Position numbers and translations under genes: made by a program
Source: Epinephelus fuscoguttatus
Lineage: Eukaryota > Chordata > Actinopteri > Perciformes > Serranidae
Length of the DNA stretch: 64,000 nucleotides
Direction: 5' to 3'
NCBI RefSeq assembly: GCF_011397635.1
Contig: NC_064770.1
Coordinates: 33,318,598-33,382,597 of the forward strand
Part shown: positions 1 to 12,610 of the stretch, one piece after another
Position numbering within the stretch: the first letter of the stretch is position 1
Layout: the number at the start of each line of letters is the position of its first letter
The notes under the pieces: model-generated
Seen by the model: the letters and a program-made list of their open reading frames with translations, nothing else
Database searches by the model: none
What the model was told of the DNA's origin: nothing

Positions 1-400
1 TGCATCCAATGTGCGTTTTTTATTCCAGCATCACATCTGCAATCAGAATTGCTTTTATCTCTCAAGTGCTGTAGGTGTTTAATAGTTTTGACCTTGTGTT
101 CTGTTGTACTTGTATTAATTAAGAGATACTGAAGTGCCAGAAAACATAATGAATATGGAGGACATCAAAACAAACTGTTATGATGTTTCATAAGGACCTG
201 ATATGCTCATTTTATAGATTTCTATTCCAATATGACACCATTTCATATCAGCAGCATGCACTGTGTCAGCTCTTTTGATTACAGGGGAAATTGTTTCACC
301 ACTTTCACCCGTTTAAATATATCATGCATACGTGGTGAATGTACTTTGGCAGATAAAGTGATTCTCATCCTGTCTGATCCTCCTCTCCCTCGCTCCACAG

Positions 401-3400
401 AGAGCTCTAAGCCCCAGAGTCCCAGCAAGCGTCTGTCTGTGTCCCGAGGCATCAAACAACTGTTCCAGTCCGCCACCAAGTTTGTTCGTCTCCTACAGAG
501 GTAGCGCTCCATCTGTCTTACCTGCCCCAGTGTGTCTTGAGGGTATGGGGAGTAACGGATTAAATGGGATGCGATTACAACAGTGTAGACCTCAAAGTCT
601 AAACCCTTACCTGTTACGGTTATTAAAAAGAACAGCAGTTACACTGAAGCTTCTGTAGCGTCAAGATTAGTGATGAGGTCTTTTGAACGGGATGATGTTT
701 GAAATCAGTGAACTGTGGGAAGTGGCACATTACTGCTGGATCTTACTCACCGCAGTAGCTACAGTGGATGAATAACAGAGCTTCTAAGTTGGAAATGGTG
801 TAAATGCATGAGTAAGAACCCCAGCATTGCTTTAAAAAAGTGGCTGAACACAGCATAGCTTACTCAAAACATTGTGGTTTGAAGCCACATGCTTCTGAGC
901 TAAATCACAGGTTCAGAATACAACAGATACCATAAAGTTAGACATGATCATAATTGTCTTTGGTTAGTTACTCACTGTTTGATGGTGCAGGATGGTTCAG
1001 GTGGTTCAAGAGTTGTTTGACTTCCATGATTCGTAGAGAGTGGCTTGATTAGCTGTCTGACTATCGCATCAAAACAACCCAAACGAACACTCCCCAAAAT
1101 AAACAGGCTTTAACATAAAGTTCATATCAGTGGGGAAACAATTCATCAAACATAAAATACTAAGATCAAACCAAACACAAGGTGGTTGAAGTCTGTATCC
1201 ACGTGCCATCTTTCTCAGTCCACTAATTTCAGCACACCTGCCTTCAATAAGAGGCTCCTGTGATGCCAGGTCAGGTGACGCTGAGCACTTTGGTTAGCAC
1301 CAAAAACTTCCACTAGGTGCTGCCAAACTATTTACATTAAAGTGACCCAAAACAAAAATAGGAAATCAATGGGGCTTGATAGAAACGGCACTAACACATA
1401 AACATCATTTGCATAAGTAAGGTTAAAGTCCCCCACCTCACAAAAATGTGTTTTTCACAAAGAAAGTTGTGACAACAAACAGGGTAGAGTTTGTAGTATG
1501 TTGATGTAAACCTGACCCTGGAGCTTCCTTTCACTATCAACCAAAAACACCATCGTAGCAGTTATTATTGTATGTTTAGTGCACAACAGACTAATCATCT
1601 GAGTCTGGCCCTGCGTTCCAATACCCATACTACCATACTATTTGCCAGAAAAAGAATTAGTGTGTCCCAATACATAGTATGTCAGATGCAGTATGCCAAA
1701 AGTACCAGGATGTTCTACTACATCCGGTCATATTTCGCAGTATGCATGTCAGCATGCTTCTTTGGCCATTCTGACCCACAATCCTTTGCGCAGCGGAAGT
1801 TACGTCACACTGACTGAGCTGCGTGTACAACCAACGCCCACACTTCCTTTCATACATGGTTTATTTAATTTTAGATTCTAAGACACTACATATTAGGGCT
1901 GCAATGATCTGATTATATACTGTCACGTATCATACAGTTTTGCAAGAACACAGTTACAACATTCAACTTTATTGTGATTATAGTATAATCAGTGTTAGGG
2001 TTCAACTATGACTACCAGTATAGGCAGTGTTGTAAGTGTGGTATAAATAATGAATGAATGAATATGACTAAATATGAATACACTATGGGACAGGTGTGAG
2101 CAGTATAGACTAGTAAATATATAAATACTAAAAGTCAAATACATATTAAGTAATGTAGTAAGAATGTGCAAATGTGTTACACTACAAATAAAAGTAATGT
2201 GAATGTAAGGCTGCTTCACGTGCAGACAGAATATAGTGCCAGCAGCTGCATAGCTGTGAATATATTTAACAACAAATATCTGCCAGCAACAGAGAGCTGT
2301 GTGTGAAGGGGGTTAATATGCCTACTGGTGACTAGTTCAATAGACAGGTCACTAATAATAGGCTTGGAACTGTTTACGTGAACACGTCAGTTTATTAGAA
2401 ACAACAACATACATTACGACATAACAGCAACAGAGCTCTCTGACACCTCCGACGGTATGCACGACTCTGGCGAGCTTGACGAGAGGAGATTTGCTGCATC
2501 TCCGAAGTACAACAACACAGAATATTCAAATGTGGCGCTATGGACGGCGGCGGAAGTGAGCAAGAGGGTTGGAGTTCAGGGGGCAATGTGATGGCGGATG
2601 TAGTGTGTCCCAGTAGCATGCATACTGCATACTACACTACATACTTTTTAAGGGCAGCTGCAGTACATACTAAAAGTATATAGTAGAAGTATGCGATTTG
2701 GAACGCAGGGTGGGTCTGACTCAAGCAGCAACTTCTACGACTGAAAAATGAAGCCAACATGAAGTGCTAAAAACTGCAATTTCTTGAATGGCCACTTCAG
2801 GCTGGATCCATTCCCATAGGTACCCATGTTAAAATGCCCAACTTCACAGCAGAAATAAACATGTTTACAGCCTGCTACAATTAACAGTTTTGGTCTCCAT
2901 AGCTAATTTCCCCATTCATGACAAATCTAAGGGGGTGAATTTTTACGTAACTCACCGTTAGGGCTGCCACGATTAGTCGACTAATCGATGACTAATCGAC
3001 TACTAAAATAATCAGTGACTATTTTAGTAGTCGACTAATCGGTTTGAGTCATTTTTCACAGAAAAGAACTATAAAAGTACCCCAAAATACTCTTACTGCA
3101 GCTTCTTACGTTCAGATATTGGCAGCTTTACACACTCTGCCATGACGGTGAACTAAAACCCTTTGGTGTGAGTATGAAACAAGACATTAGATGACGCAAT
3201 TTGGGGTTTGGGCGAGACAGACCAACATTTTTCAACATTTTAACACATTTTTTGATGAAATGATTTGTCGACTAATCGAAGAAATAATCAACAGATTAGT
3301 CGACAATGAAAATAATTGTTAGTGGCAGCCCTACTCACCGTTAATATTTATTAATTTGAGTGACGGGCTGTCCACCAATAGTGTCCTTGGCTTCTCAGTC

Positions 3401-6400
3401 AGATCCACCCTCTCTCCAAAAAATGGTCACTTCTGGCTCCAATAAACCAAGATGGTTGACGGCCAAAATGCCGAACTCCAGACTTCAAAGCGGGAATCCA
3501 CAAACCAGTGGGTGATGTCACAGTATCTACATCTGTTACCTTTACAGTCTGTGTTCTGACTGAGGTAATGGTAACATTAGTCATATTGATGCCCGCCACT
3601 CTTTCACCAGTCAACCTAGTGCAAGCAGTGATGGTGGGCAGGGGGTAGGCCATACCCAGAATTTCACAATTAGGCGTAAAAAGTAGATGTGGTTCTGGAC
3701 AAAAACAAAAATATGAATTGTAGCAATGTATCTTGACAAACTTCAAAACATGTCTTGAGGGGGACTTTAAGTGTTATTTACAATTATGACATCATCATCT
3801 GAATATTAATATCTTTATAAAAATATGTTTACAACTGGACAGTCTGTCAAAATTAATTTCATTTGGTCATGTCTTGGCTCAATCTCATTAGGGGCGTGTA
3901 CTTGGCAACTGTGTTCTACCACAAGGAAAACATCCTGGTGACAGCTGAAGATCAGATCCCACTGGTGGAGATCCAGTGCTGCTCCACCTCCATCACCCAC
4001 GACTTTCTTTGGTTTGCCAAGGTAAACTGTCAGTAGGACATGTGCTAATTCAGCACACACTCACATAAACACTGTTGCTGACTTTTAAATCCATTTGGAA
4101 CACAGTTAATACACGTGTAGTCAGTGCATTGTTTTCACTGTGCTGTGTATAACTCTGGAGACATAGAGATAAAGAGATAGAGACATAGTTAATTGTTGAT
4201 TCTCATTTCCAGATCGTCAAATACTGGCACGATGGGTTGATGGTCCAAAACATTAATATTTCAACAATTAACTGTCTTCCTCCAGAGTTACATACAGCAC
4301 CTTTAATTATTCAGAATAATAGATTTTTCTGTGTGAATTGCACTTAAAAATTTAATGCAATTTTTTTCTTATAGTTGTCCTGTGCATGGCAACAAGTGCC
4401 CTGGCTCCAGCAGGCCCTGTCCTCGGCTCATTCATCTCCGTCGTCTCTCCTCCAGAACAGGCACAACATTTTAAGAGCTGTCTCCCAGCTGCAGGTAGGA
4501 AGTTAAGCAGCATACTCAGCATGATGGGAGGCATCAAAATGGGTTAACTGCTAGTTTAATTACCTCTTAATATCTTCTCTTCCTCCCAGTCTTTTTACTG
4601 GTGCCTCGCTTCCCTATCTCTGGCTACAAAGCTGAACCCCCAGAACTTGTGTTTCACAGCATTAATCCCTAATATCCTCATATTTATTCATCCGCATGTT
4701 TCTGTTTTACATCTCAACCTCTCTCTGCCTTCAGTCTTCCCTGGGAACAGTGGACCTGGGCCAGGTGTACTATGAACCTCTGAAAGACAGGCAGGGCAAT
4801 GTCTTGCTGGTGACTTTGAAGGAGTTCTCAAACCCTCCCAGGTGTGAAAGAGGTTTTTGGTACATTCTGTTAATCCCTGTTGGACAAATCTTCTTTCCAG
4901 AGAGCACACAGTATCACAGGAGGCTAACCTCTGTCTCCTGTTTGAAGGACAGTCGCCAACTCACCACACAGCTGTCCACAGTCATGTCCCAATCATTTTC
5001 AATGAAGCAAACATTTTTAAAATCTACCACAGTGAATTTCCAATCACCCAAATAATATATGCTTAATCATTTGCCCGAGGGAGATAATACCCTAATCAAG
5101 CAGAAGGCAGGGTTTGCTTAGCAGATATGCAGAGTGATGTTTTTAGGATATCCATCCATCTGTCTGTTGGTTGTTGGTGTTATAGGCTTTGTTGTATTAA
5201 AATGAATTAATCAAACTGAGTTTTTAATTTGTTGTTCCATGTAGTTGCATTTCATTTTATTTACCCTTTCTTGTCTGCGCCACTCCAAGCCCCCCTGACC
5301 CTCCGCTCCACTGGATGCCCCTGGCCCGCCTCGAAAAGAACCGCAGCAGAACGCCTTTGCTGCCCGAGCCCACTGCCATGGACATGCTCTATGAGCAGCT
5401 CAAGGTGAACCTGGGTTTGTGTTTGTGTAAAAGAGAGAGACACGGAGTAGAAGTCAAACATCATGGGGCAGCAGCTACGTGCAACAGAATGTATTGAGCA
5501 CTGAGTGCATAGAGTGCATAAAGTGATTGAGTTTATTGACTTTCCAGACTTGATCATTGAGCCGTGTTTTTCTCTCTTGTGCAGCTCAAATAACCTCAAA
5601 AGTGCAATGGAATTAGTTCAGCAAGTCCAAAACAAATTAAAGGAATACTTTAACCCCCAAATGACTGTTTGAATATCAATGACTCACCCTGAGTTACCTT
5701 TAAAATGTTGTTCTTCTTGCACAGTAGGGCTGCCCCCAACTAAGAATTTTCCTAGTCGACCAATAGTCCATCATTTAGGGCCATTAGTCGACTAGTCGCC
5801 TGCATGTTCACAATATTAATTAAATATTTAAATGACATATTTTGGGCGGGGCAACACAATGGTTTGAGTTGAAGGTGTGAGAAAGAATAGTATCAGTAAC
5901 ATTGTTAACACTGTGCTACATTACAGAGAAATACAAAACCGTACTAATGAACCTTCATTAATATAGGCCTATATTTTATCTCCAAGTGCACGTCACACAC
6001 TGAGCGAGCCGCCTGTTAATGACGCTGTGGGCTAATGGGCATGTAGCTACTTCCATGTTTCAGATGATACGTCATGTTTGTAGTCGACCAATGAAGATGA
6101 GTTTACATATCACCTTGGGTTCGTCCTTCACCTTCTCAAAATGATCCCACACTTTGGATTTCCTGCCCGACATGTTATTAACTAGCCTGTGGAATAACCG
6201 CAGGTACCAGCCCTGGAGATTAACCTGACTCCTGTCTGACTGCTGAGCGTGGACACTTCCTGTGTCTGTCCTTTCAAATTAAATTCCCACATTGTCCAGT
6301 CATATAGGGTTTGATTTATTTTGACAAGGCTCCTAATAGAGTTTTGTTTGTTTTCTGTGACTAAGCGACCAATGAATCTTGCCGACTAATGTTTGGTCAA

Positions 6401-9400
6401 CTATCAGGGGGCAGCTGGACTCCACAGTGAAAGAAGAATCCAAAAATGGAGAAAATTATTGATGAAATGAAGTCATAGGGGTCCGTGTTTAACAGCAGCA
6501 AAACTACATCAAAACATCCATTTACAAACTCTCACACAACTCGTGCAGTATAATTCAAGTCTCACACAGACAAGTAGCATTTTTCTCTGGTTTTAAATTG
6601 TAAGGTTTTAGCAAAAATTACACACTGGAAAAAAATAATTTCTGTGACAGGCTGTAAACATATTTATTTCTGCTTTAAAGTCAGGCATTTTAACATGGGG
6701 GTCTTTGGGGATTGACTCGCTTTTAGAGCCACACTCAAGTGGCCATGAGAGGAACTGCAGTTTTTGGCACCTCCGTGTTTCAGTTTTTCAGCCCTGGTAG
6801 TCACCACTTGGAAAAAACTGTGTGAAAATTTGCAAACGGATGTTTTGTTATAGTTCTGCTATTCTTAAAACATGGTCCCCTGTGACTTTCATTCATCAAG
6901 AATTTTGTCCTCTTTTGGATTCATTGTTCACCATGAAGACATGCGAGAAAAGCAAAGTTTTCTTCATGAATTCAATGCAACACTAAATAACTAATTGATA
7001 TATAAATATTAATTTTGGGGGGTTAAGTATTCCTTAAAAGCAAAATTAGACACTCCAAATCACTGGTATCCAAACACTACATCTCTTAATCCCTAATGCC
7101 GCACCTGTTTCTCTCTTTTCTCCAGGAGAAACTATCTCTCCACAGGCACAGCATTCAGTGGGCCCAGCCTGGTCTGTACGTGGGCATCCTGAAACTGTGC
7201 AGCTCAGTGGAACAGATCAGAGTCCTGGTGCCCCAGAGGCTGCCCAATCTGCTCTGCCACACACGGGTCCGACACAACGCCCACGTGACCAGGTAACACA
7301 GTCTGAACATGTGACATACTGTGCCAGGCTCATCATAACAACAAATAACACTTTAGTTTTGTTGAGCATTTTCCAAAGCATGCTATATTGCAGTTGAAGC
7401 TTTCAGGTGTTGAAAAATCCAAATGCTTTGCAAACAATATTTCAAATGTGGTTGTTCCTGGCATAAGAACGAATGTGGTTTGGCAGCCAACTCTTGTTTC
7501 TTGGATGTTGGACTTCCACATTAGTCTTCACCCCGTTTGCAATTGCATTACCTTACAGCAATATGATATCATGCTAAATCAATCTGAAAATGTGAAAAAA
7601 GCTTTAGAAAAATGATCTGCCTTAACAGTAAGTACAAGCTGGGCAGGAGTTCCTGGCACAGCTTCACCTACATCTAAGGTGCACGAAGAAGAGAATGAAG
7701 TCTAAAGAGGTCAAAAACTCTAGCAACACTAGTGCAAGACCAACACATTTTGTCTTGTGGCCTTCATCAGGGTAGTGCAAGACCACTGCAATGCAATAAA
7801 ATTGTTCTAAATATTACAAGCGTTGCTTTAGTTTCGACCTTTTTGAACATAAAGTACATGTAATCAGATCCTAATGGGGCACAGCATGCATCTGCCCTCA
7901 CATAAGCCTTTTACAGCACTGTTTTGTTAACTGCATCACCTTTGTTTGACAGAGAGGAGTGGGCATGGCTTCAAAGTCATGTTTACACCACAGCCAATGA
8001 CAGCGTTCCGAACCTGTTGAGCAGCGAGGACGAGAGCGTGATGGAGAGCAGCGGGCTGGTGGAGTTCGTCAGGTCTCTGAGAGCAGCAGTCACACATCTC
8101 CTGACGAAGCTCAACATCCCCCTCTACAGGGTAAAGATGGATTCAAACAGCCACCTTGATATTCTCCCATCTGAACAACACCATTATGTTTAGAAATGAT
8201 AAGATTATTCTGTATTTATTCTCCATGTTAACAGATTTTAATAACATTTGGATGTGTTTTTGTGTGTGTGACAGGCGTATCAGTATGGTGTGTACACCCG
8301 GGAGCTGCTGCAGTTTGGAGACAAGGTATCCATGGTGCTGCTGCTGCCTCCCAGTGAGGACTTTAGCTCCAGCTACTGGCCTCTGGTGGGGACCAAGGAG
8401 CCTGGGCTCACCATGCCCCTGCAGATCTTTGAGCTGGGTAGGTGGAGAACTATAGTCCACAGATATGGGATCTGTCTCACATCAGTGTTTTTCAAGCAGG
8501 CTGATAGAAAGGGCCCACAATAAGAGTGAAAAAGAAAAAGATTCATCTAACTGAGACCACCTTTTGCCCTCGAGGATACACTAAAATGCCTGGTTTGCTT
8601 TTGGTAATAACAGCATGATGTCCCGCGGCTCTTTTAAGTGAAGAAAAATAGCTGCATCACATAAGAACAAAATGACAGAAGTCATTTCATTTCATCTGAC
8701 TAAGATCAATAAATGTGTCTCATCTTCAAAGGGACTCAAGTACAGAATTTAAAATAACCCCCCAAAAATAACCCATGAAATGCATTTCAACAATTGCAGT
8801 TAGGTTGAAAAGTATAAAGCACACTGAGGTACAGTTTGGGTCTTTTGAAGATGAGTCACTTTCATTGTTTTTCCTTCTCTAATTAGTCCTTTGATCCTCC
8901 TGTCCATGCACTCTTTAGAGTTTGTTTTGACTCTAATTTAAATCCATCTTTCCTTTTGACCCTTCTTGAAAATTCCCACGCTAAAGGTTTGGTAAACTGC
9001 ACTAATGAGTTCTGAGGCTTTTTCTCTCGGCTTTAAAGCTACGGGTGGTAATTTTAAGAGAAAATAACAATGTCATATTTGCTGAAATTGTTACTACATC
9101 GTGACAGTTGTGCATAAGACAGATAAAGTGTGGAAAAAAGATCATGTCTCTGTCCTCTTAGTGCTTCTAAAGGCATTTTCAAGAATCCACTGCGCCTGAA
9201 TGAAAACAACTAATCAGCCTCAAATGCATCTGTCAATCACTGCACATGACTTGCGGTCAAACGGTCAAACTAGGCAGCGCTGATGACATTTTTATTTCTC
9301 ACCTCAGATGTTTTCAGAAACATATTTTAGTGTCCTGCTTAGCTGCAAAATGAGAAAGTTTGCTCCGTTTGCTGTGTTTTGTTTTGGCTCAACTGTTTTC

Positions 9401-12400
9401 AACATGGCAGCTGGGTCACAAACTCTCCATACACTAAAATATGTTTCGAAAACATTTAGTCATTCATTCCGTAACAGCTTATCCTGCCTATCTCAGCCTA
9501 TCCCAGCTGCAATTGAGCAAGAGGCGGGCTACACCCTGGACAGCTCGCAGACAACCATTCACGCTCACATTTACACCTACGGCTGATTTAGAGTCACCTG
9601 TTAATCTAAACTGCGTGTCTTTGGACTGTGGGAGGAAGCTGGAGCACCCAGAGAAAACCGACGCTGACACACGGAATATGCAAACTTGCAAAGGGCTCCC
9701 CCACCCCGGGTTCAAACCGAGAACCCTCTTGCTATGAGGCAGTAATGCTAACCATGGCAACACCATGCCGCCTTTTTTGTTTTTGAAACATTTGAGGTGA
9801 GAAACAGGCAACGCAGTAACCGAATGTTGATTCATATTTAATTAGCGCCACCAAGTTTGACCGTACACCAGCAGTGATTGACATGATTGACAGCTGCCTT
9901 AGAGACTCCTCAGCTCTGCCTGGTTGTTTTTGTTAAAGCGTGATGGATTCTTGAAAATGCCATCAGGCACAGATTTTTTTTTTCCACAGATTATCCATCT
10001 CATGCACCACTGTGTGACATATAGTGACAGTTTCAAAGTCATTTTTTACATAAAAGTTACCAACACTAGCTTTAAACCTGAGAGAGGAAGCCTCAGAACT
10101 CATTACTGCACTTCATCAAACCTTTAGCGTGGAAATATCCAAGAACTGTCAAAAGGAAAAATGGTATTAAATTAGAGTCAAAACAAACCCAGAGGCGTGG
10201 ATGAAAAGGAGGATTAATATTTCAGCAAACATGACCAAGAATTATTTTTATTAAAGTTACTGATTTTGGCTTAGATGTAGTGATTTCCTTTTTCCTCTTT
10301 GACTCTGCCTCATCACCAGTTCACTTCTGGACGTATGAACGGGACTTCCTGTCCCAGTACTGCCAGGCCTGGGTGAGGCTGGAGCTGGACACTCATCTGG
10401 CCCAGCAGGCTCTGCGGGAGGCTCTGGACACCAAGGAGGTGCAGGAGGCCCGAGAGCGCCTGAACCACATCACAGAGCTTTCCCAGGTAAGATCATGAAA
10501 GCAGAAACGTAAGACAGCTCAATACTTTAAAGAACTACTTGTAAATCATGCAGTACAGGACTGTTTTTGTCTGCTTTTCTTTTTATACATCTTTTCTTCT
10601 GTGATTAATTTGGGTTTAATGAGGGAAATGAAGGACACATCAGTGTATCTGATTAAGAATAGCAGCACAGATATTTTGTATTTTGACCATTTCACTGACA
10701 GACCAGTCCCTAGGCAGATGTTTGTCGACTTTATGACATTATCTGTGACTCGAAAAAGGCATGATTAAATGACTTCTGCCAGACTGAAATTAATTCGGCT
10801 GCTTCAGTTTCTGTCTTGCTCATTATTTTCCTGTCTCTTCAGCGTCTGGATGTGGTGTGGAGGGATGCCCGCTGGATCATGGACTGTCTGCAGTGCGTTC
10901 GGTCCAAGCAGTGGGTTGGGGCTGTGCCTCTAGGCCTGGTGATGGGAGGAGACCCGCCGCCACGTCCCGATGGCGAGGAGGAGGAGAGTAGTTTGACCGC
11001 CAGACTGACGTGGCCCCATCGGATACAGGCACAGAGAGCAATTGCAGGTACAATGATGTGGGTGCAGATACGCATGTATTGGACTATATTCCAGTACCAT
11101 TTTCAGGACTGAGACAGTGAAGGCTGTCATTGTAGTTAAATTATACATACAGTGTGTGTGCTCAGTTACCATGTTTCAACATAGTCAACTATCACTGAAC
11201 TCTCATCTCAAGATATTTGAAGGAAAATGGGTTCTATAGGTATCCACAAGTCTTCCCGAAACTTGAGAGGGCTTGGTCCCAGGAAATGTTTTGTTCCTTA
11301 CCTTAAGTAGTCCTTCATTAAAGCTGTATACATGTCTTTTTACGGAAAAGTACGACAAGCCTATTTGAAGAACTATGAACATTTAAACAGGGCTGTTGTG
11401 GGCCTCACAATGTTAGTATTGTATTAGTCTAAGCATATCACATAATTAGTAACATTAACTGTAAAATAAAAACCAAAGAATATCAGTTTGCGATTCATTA
11501 TGTCTCATATTGGCATAGGTTACTACTCACCTCTGTATTTTAACACAATAATCGAATTCCTGAAAGTAAATTACGGCTTTTGGTTTTGGGGTCCCACCCC
11601 TACATTTTCATTGGCCCCATCTGGCTTCCCGTATGAAAATTTTCTGGGGGTGTCGCTGAATTTGAGGATTAAGATTTTAATTTCTTCCTGTTTCCCTTTC
11701 AGAGTGTTTAGTCACCGCAAATCCACCAGATGTCATCTCTGCCGAGATCTCTGCTCCGTCAGGAATCATGGCTGTCCCTGAAGAGGCCACACTGTTATTG
11801 GAGGGTGTCGCGAAGGGAGGATACCCTGTAGACATCACCGCCCAATCAACTCTTGACTTGACAAGCCTTGGCCAGTCAGAATTAGGATGTGCAAGCGCTT
11901 TAATCGAAGCTGGATTGGAGCCTGGGGCTGTCGCACAGCTTGAAGGAGGGTACACAGGTTTGGACACACAGGAGTCCTACAGCAGTGAGCAGGACTTTCC
12001 TTCCAGCATCACTGAGGTAATCCAGCCGATGGAGATGGCAGAGTTGGTGGACATCTTGCCCACGCTGAGTCTTATCGAGGAGGAGACCCCCAGTGGCCCG
12101 TCCACACCATCAGTAATGGATATGCTGGAGAGCTTCGGACTGGGGATTGGTGAAAGCAACACCTTCTTTGATTTAGAGCATTCAAACTTGATCAACGGGG
12201 CGGAGTCTCTGTCACAGCCCAACCTGCACTATAGCCGCAGCAGCAGTGTGAGGGAGACACAGTGTGAAATTACAGACACATCGGCCTCTCATGCAGCGTT
12301 GAATGCCACAGCTGGTGACGTGCCCGTTATCAGCTGGGATTTTCCTCCAGAGATTACAGAGACTCTGCAGGTTCCCATCAAGGGAGCGTGTCTTCCACTG

Positions 12401-12445
12401 AGAAACCAGGTGGAGTGGGACAAACCAGCTAACGGTTCATCCTGA
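401..12445 (+). CDS. ankfn1: ANKFN1-like protein (Wide awake family), C-terminal 730 codons, 11 exons
   Basis: Exons by splice sites and unbroken frame: 401-500, 3892-4021, 4375-4494, 4735-4841, 5290-5404, 7126-7292, 7953-8130, 8275-8437, 10320-10486, 10843-11047 and 11703-12445 (TGA). All junctions are AG/GT and phases match throughout. The 5' part, where the family has ankyrin repeats and most of an FN3 domain, lies before the window. Visible segments include KRLSVSRGIKQLF, VYLATVFYHKENILVTAEDQ (likely the end of the FN3 region), LGQVYYEPLKDRQGNVLLVT, GLYVGILKLCSSVEQIRVLV, and a long helical stretch in exons 9-10. The last exon encodes a poorly conserved acidic, Ser-rich tail of about 247 residues. 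The family (fly Wide awake, mouse nmf9 product) is linked to sleep, clock output and vestibular function. Naming rests on recalled similarity to the conserved core, not on a search; that this is one coherent multi-exon gene is much surer than the name. Confidence 0.72.
1609..2710. mobile_element. MITE-like element with CCCTGCGTTCCAA termini
   Basis: The left end CCCTGCGTTCCAA and the right end ...TTTGGAACGCAGGG form terminal inverted repeats. Next to both lie AGTATG-rich sub-terminal repeats, for example CATACTATTTG on the left and TAGAAGTATGCG on the right. No transposase ORF is present, so this is a non-autonomous DNA element about 1.1 kb long in the first ankfn1 intron of the window. Confidence 0.7.
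2959..3333. mobile_element. hAT-type MITE with perfect 8-bp target duplication
   Basis: Termini TAGGGCTGCCAC and GTGGCAGCCCTA are perfect inverted repeats, followed by ATTAGTCGACTAATCG-type sub-terminal palindromes. The 8-bp flank CTCACCGT occurs directly on both sides (2951-2958 and 3334-3341), the target-site duplication length of hAT transposons. There is no coding capacity. Confidence 0.92.
4139..4301. mobile_element. Short MITE between ankfn1 exons
   Basis: GTGCTGTGTATAACTCTGGAG at the left is mirrored by CTCCAGAGTTACATACAGCAC at the right, with about 120 bp between. It sits in the 353-bp intron between the 3892-4021 and 4375-4494 exons and fills almost half of it. Confidence 0.6.
5639..7037. 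mobile_element. MITE-like element with AAGGAATACTTTAACCCCC ends, carrying an internal insertion
   Basis: The left end AAGGAATACTTTAACCCCC is mirrored by GGGGGGTTAAGTATTCCTT at the right. The interior string GAATCCAAAAATGGAGAAAATT recurs with few changes at 12722-12750, so 12611-14119 is a second family member. The element makes up most of the 1.7-kb intron between the 5290-5404 and 7126-7292 exons. Confidence 0.6.
5736..6420. mobile_element. Nested hAT-like MITE
   Basis: Starts TAGGGCTGCCCCCAACTAAG and ends near CAGGGGGCAGCTGGA, with AGTCGACCAATAGTC-type sub-terminal sequence on the left and TTGGTCAAC on the right. It interrupts the surrounding element: the host sequence stops at TTCTTGCACA and resumes at CAGTGAAAGAAGAATCC. 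The target duplication is not clear, so exact ends are uncertain by several bases. Confidence 0.6.
8880..10235. repeat. Long imperfect inverted repeat (foldback) in an ankfn1 intron
   Basis: The left arm, about 8880-9090, contains GTTTGTTTTGACTCTAATTT and CACGCTAAAGGTTTGGTAAA. The right arm, about 10020-10235, contains their reverse complements in the reverse order, with scattered mismatches. The centre holds another dispersed repeat (9463-9775). It occupies most of the intron 8438-10319. Confidence 0.7.
9463..9775 (+). repeat. Abundant teleost dispersed repeat, copy 1
   Basis: Contains landmarks of a repeat common in fish genomes: AGCCTATCCCAGCTGC, CACATTTACACCTACGG, TCTTTGGACTGTGGGAGGAA and a ...CACCATGCCGCC end. 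A second, better preserved copy lies at 46763-47118. Open frames across it are chance. Confidence 0.8.
11310..11660. repeat. Dispersed repeat shared with 35590-35860
   Basis: TTAAAGCTGTATACATGTCTTTTTA, AACATTAACTGTAAAATAA and the following segment recur in the same order with moderate divergence at 35610-35830. It lies in the last ankfn1 intron. The family was not identified. Confidence 0.55.
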
Positions 12446-12610
12446 TATCGACTCAAACGCCAGCCTACTTTTGAACTTGTATCACTTTAAAACCAAATTA
12501 TAGGGTTTCAGCACAGACAGAAAATCCTAGTTAGACTTTTTGGGTTTGGAAATGACTATTTTTCCAGTGTCAAACTGCCCAACATTAATATATTAATGTT
12601 AATATTATTA

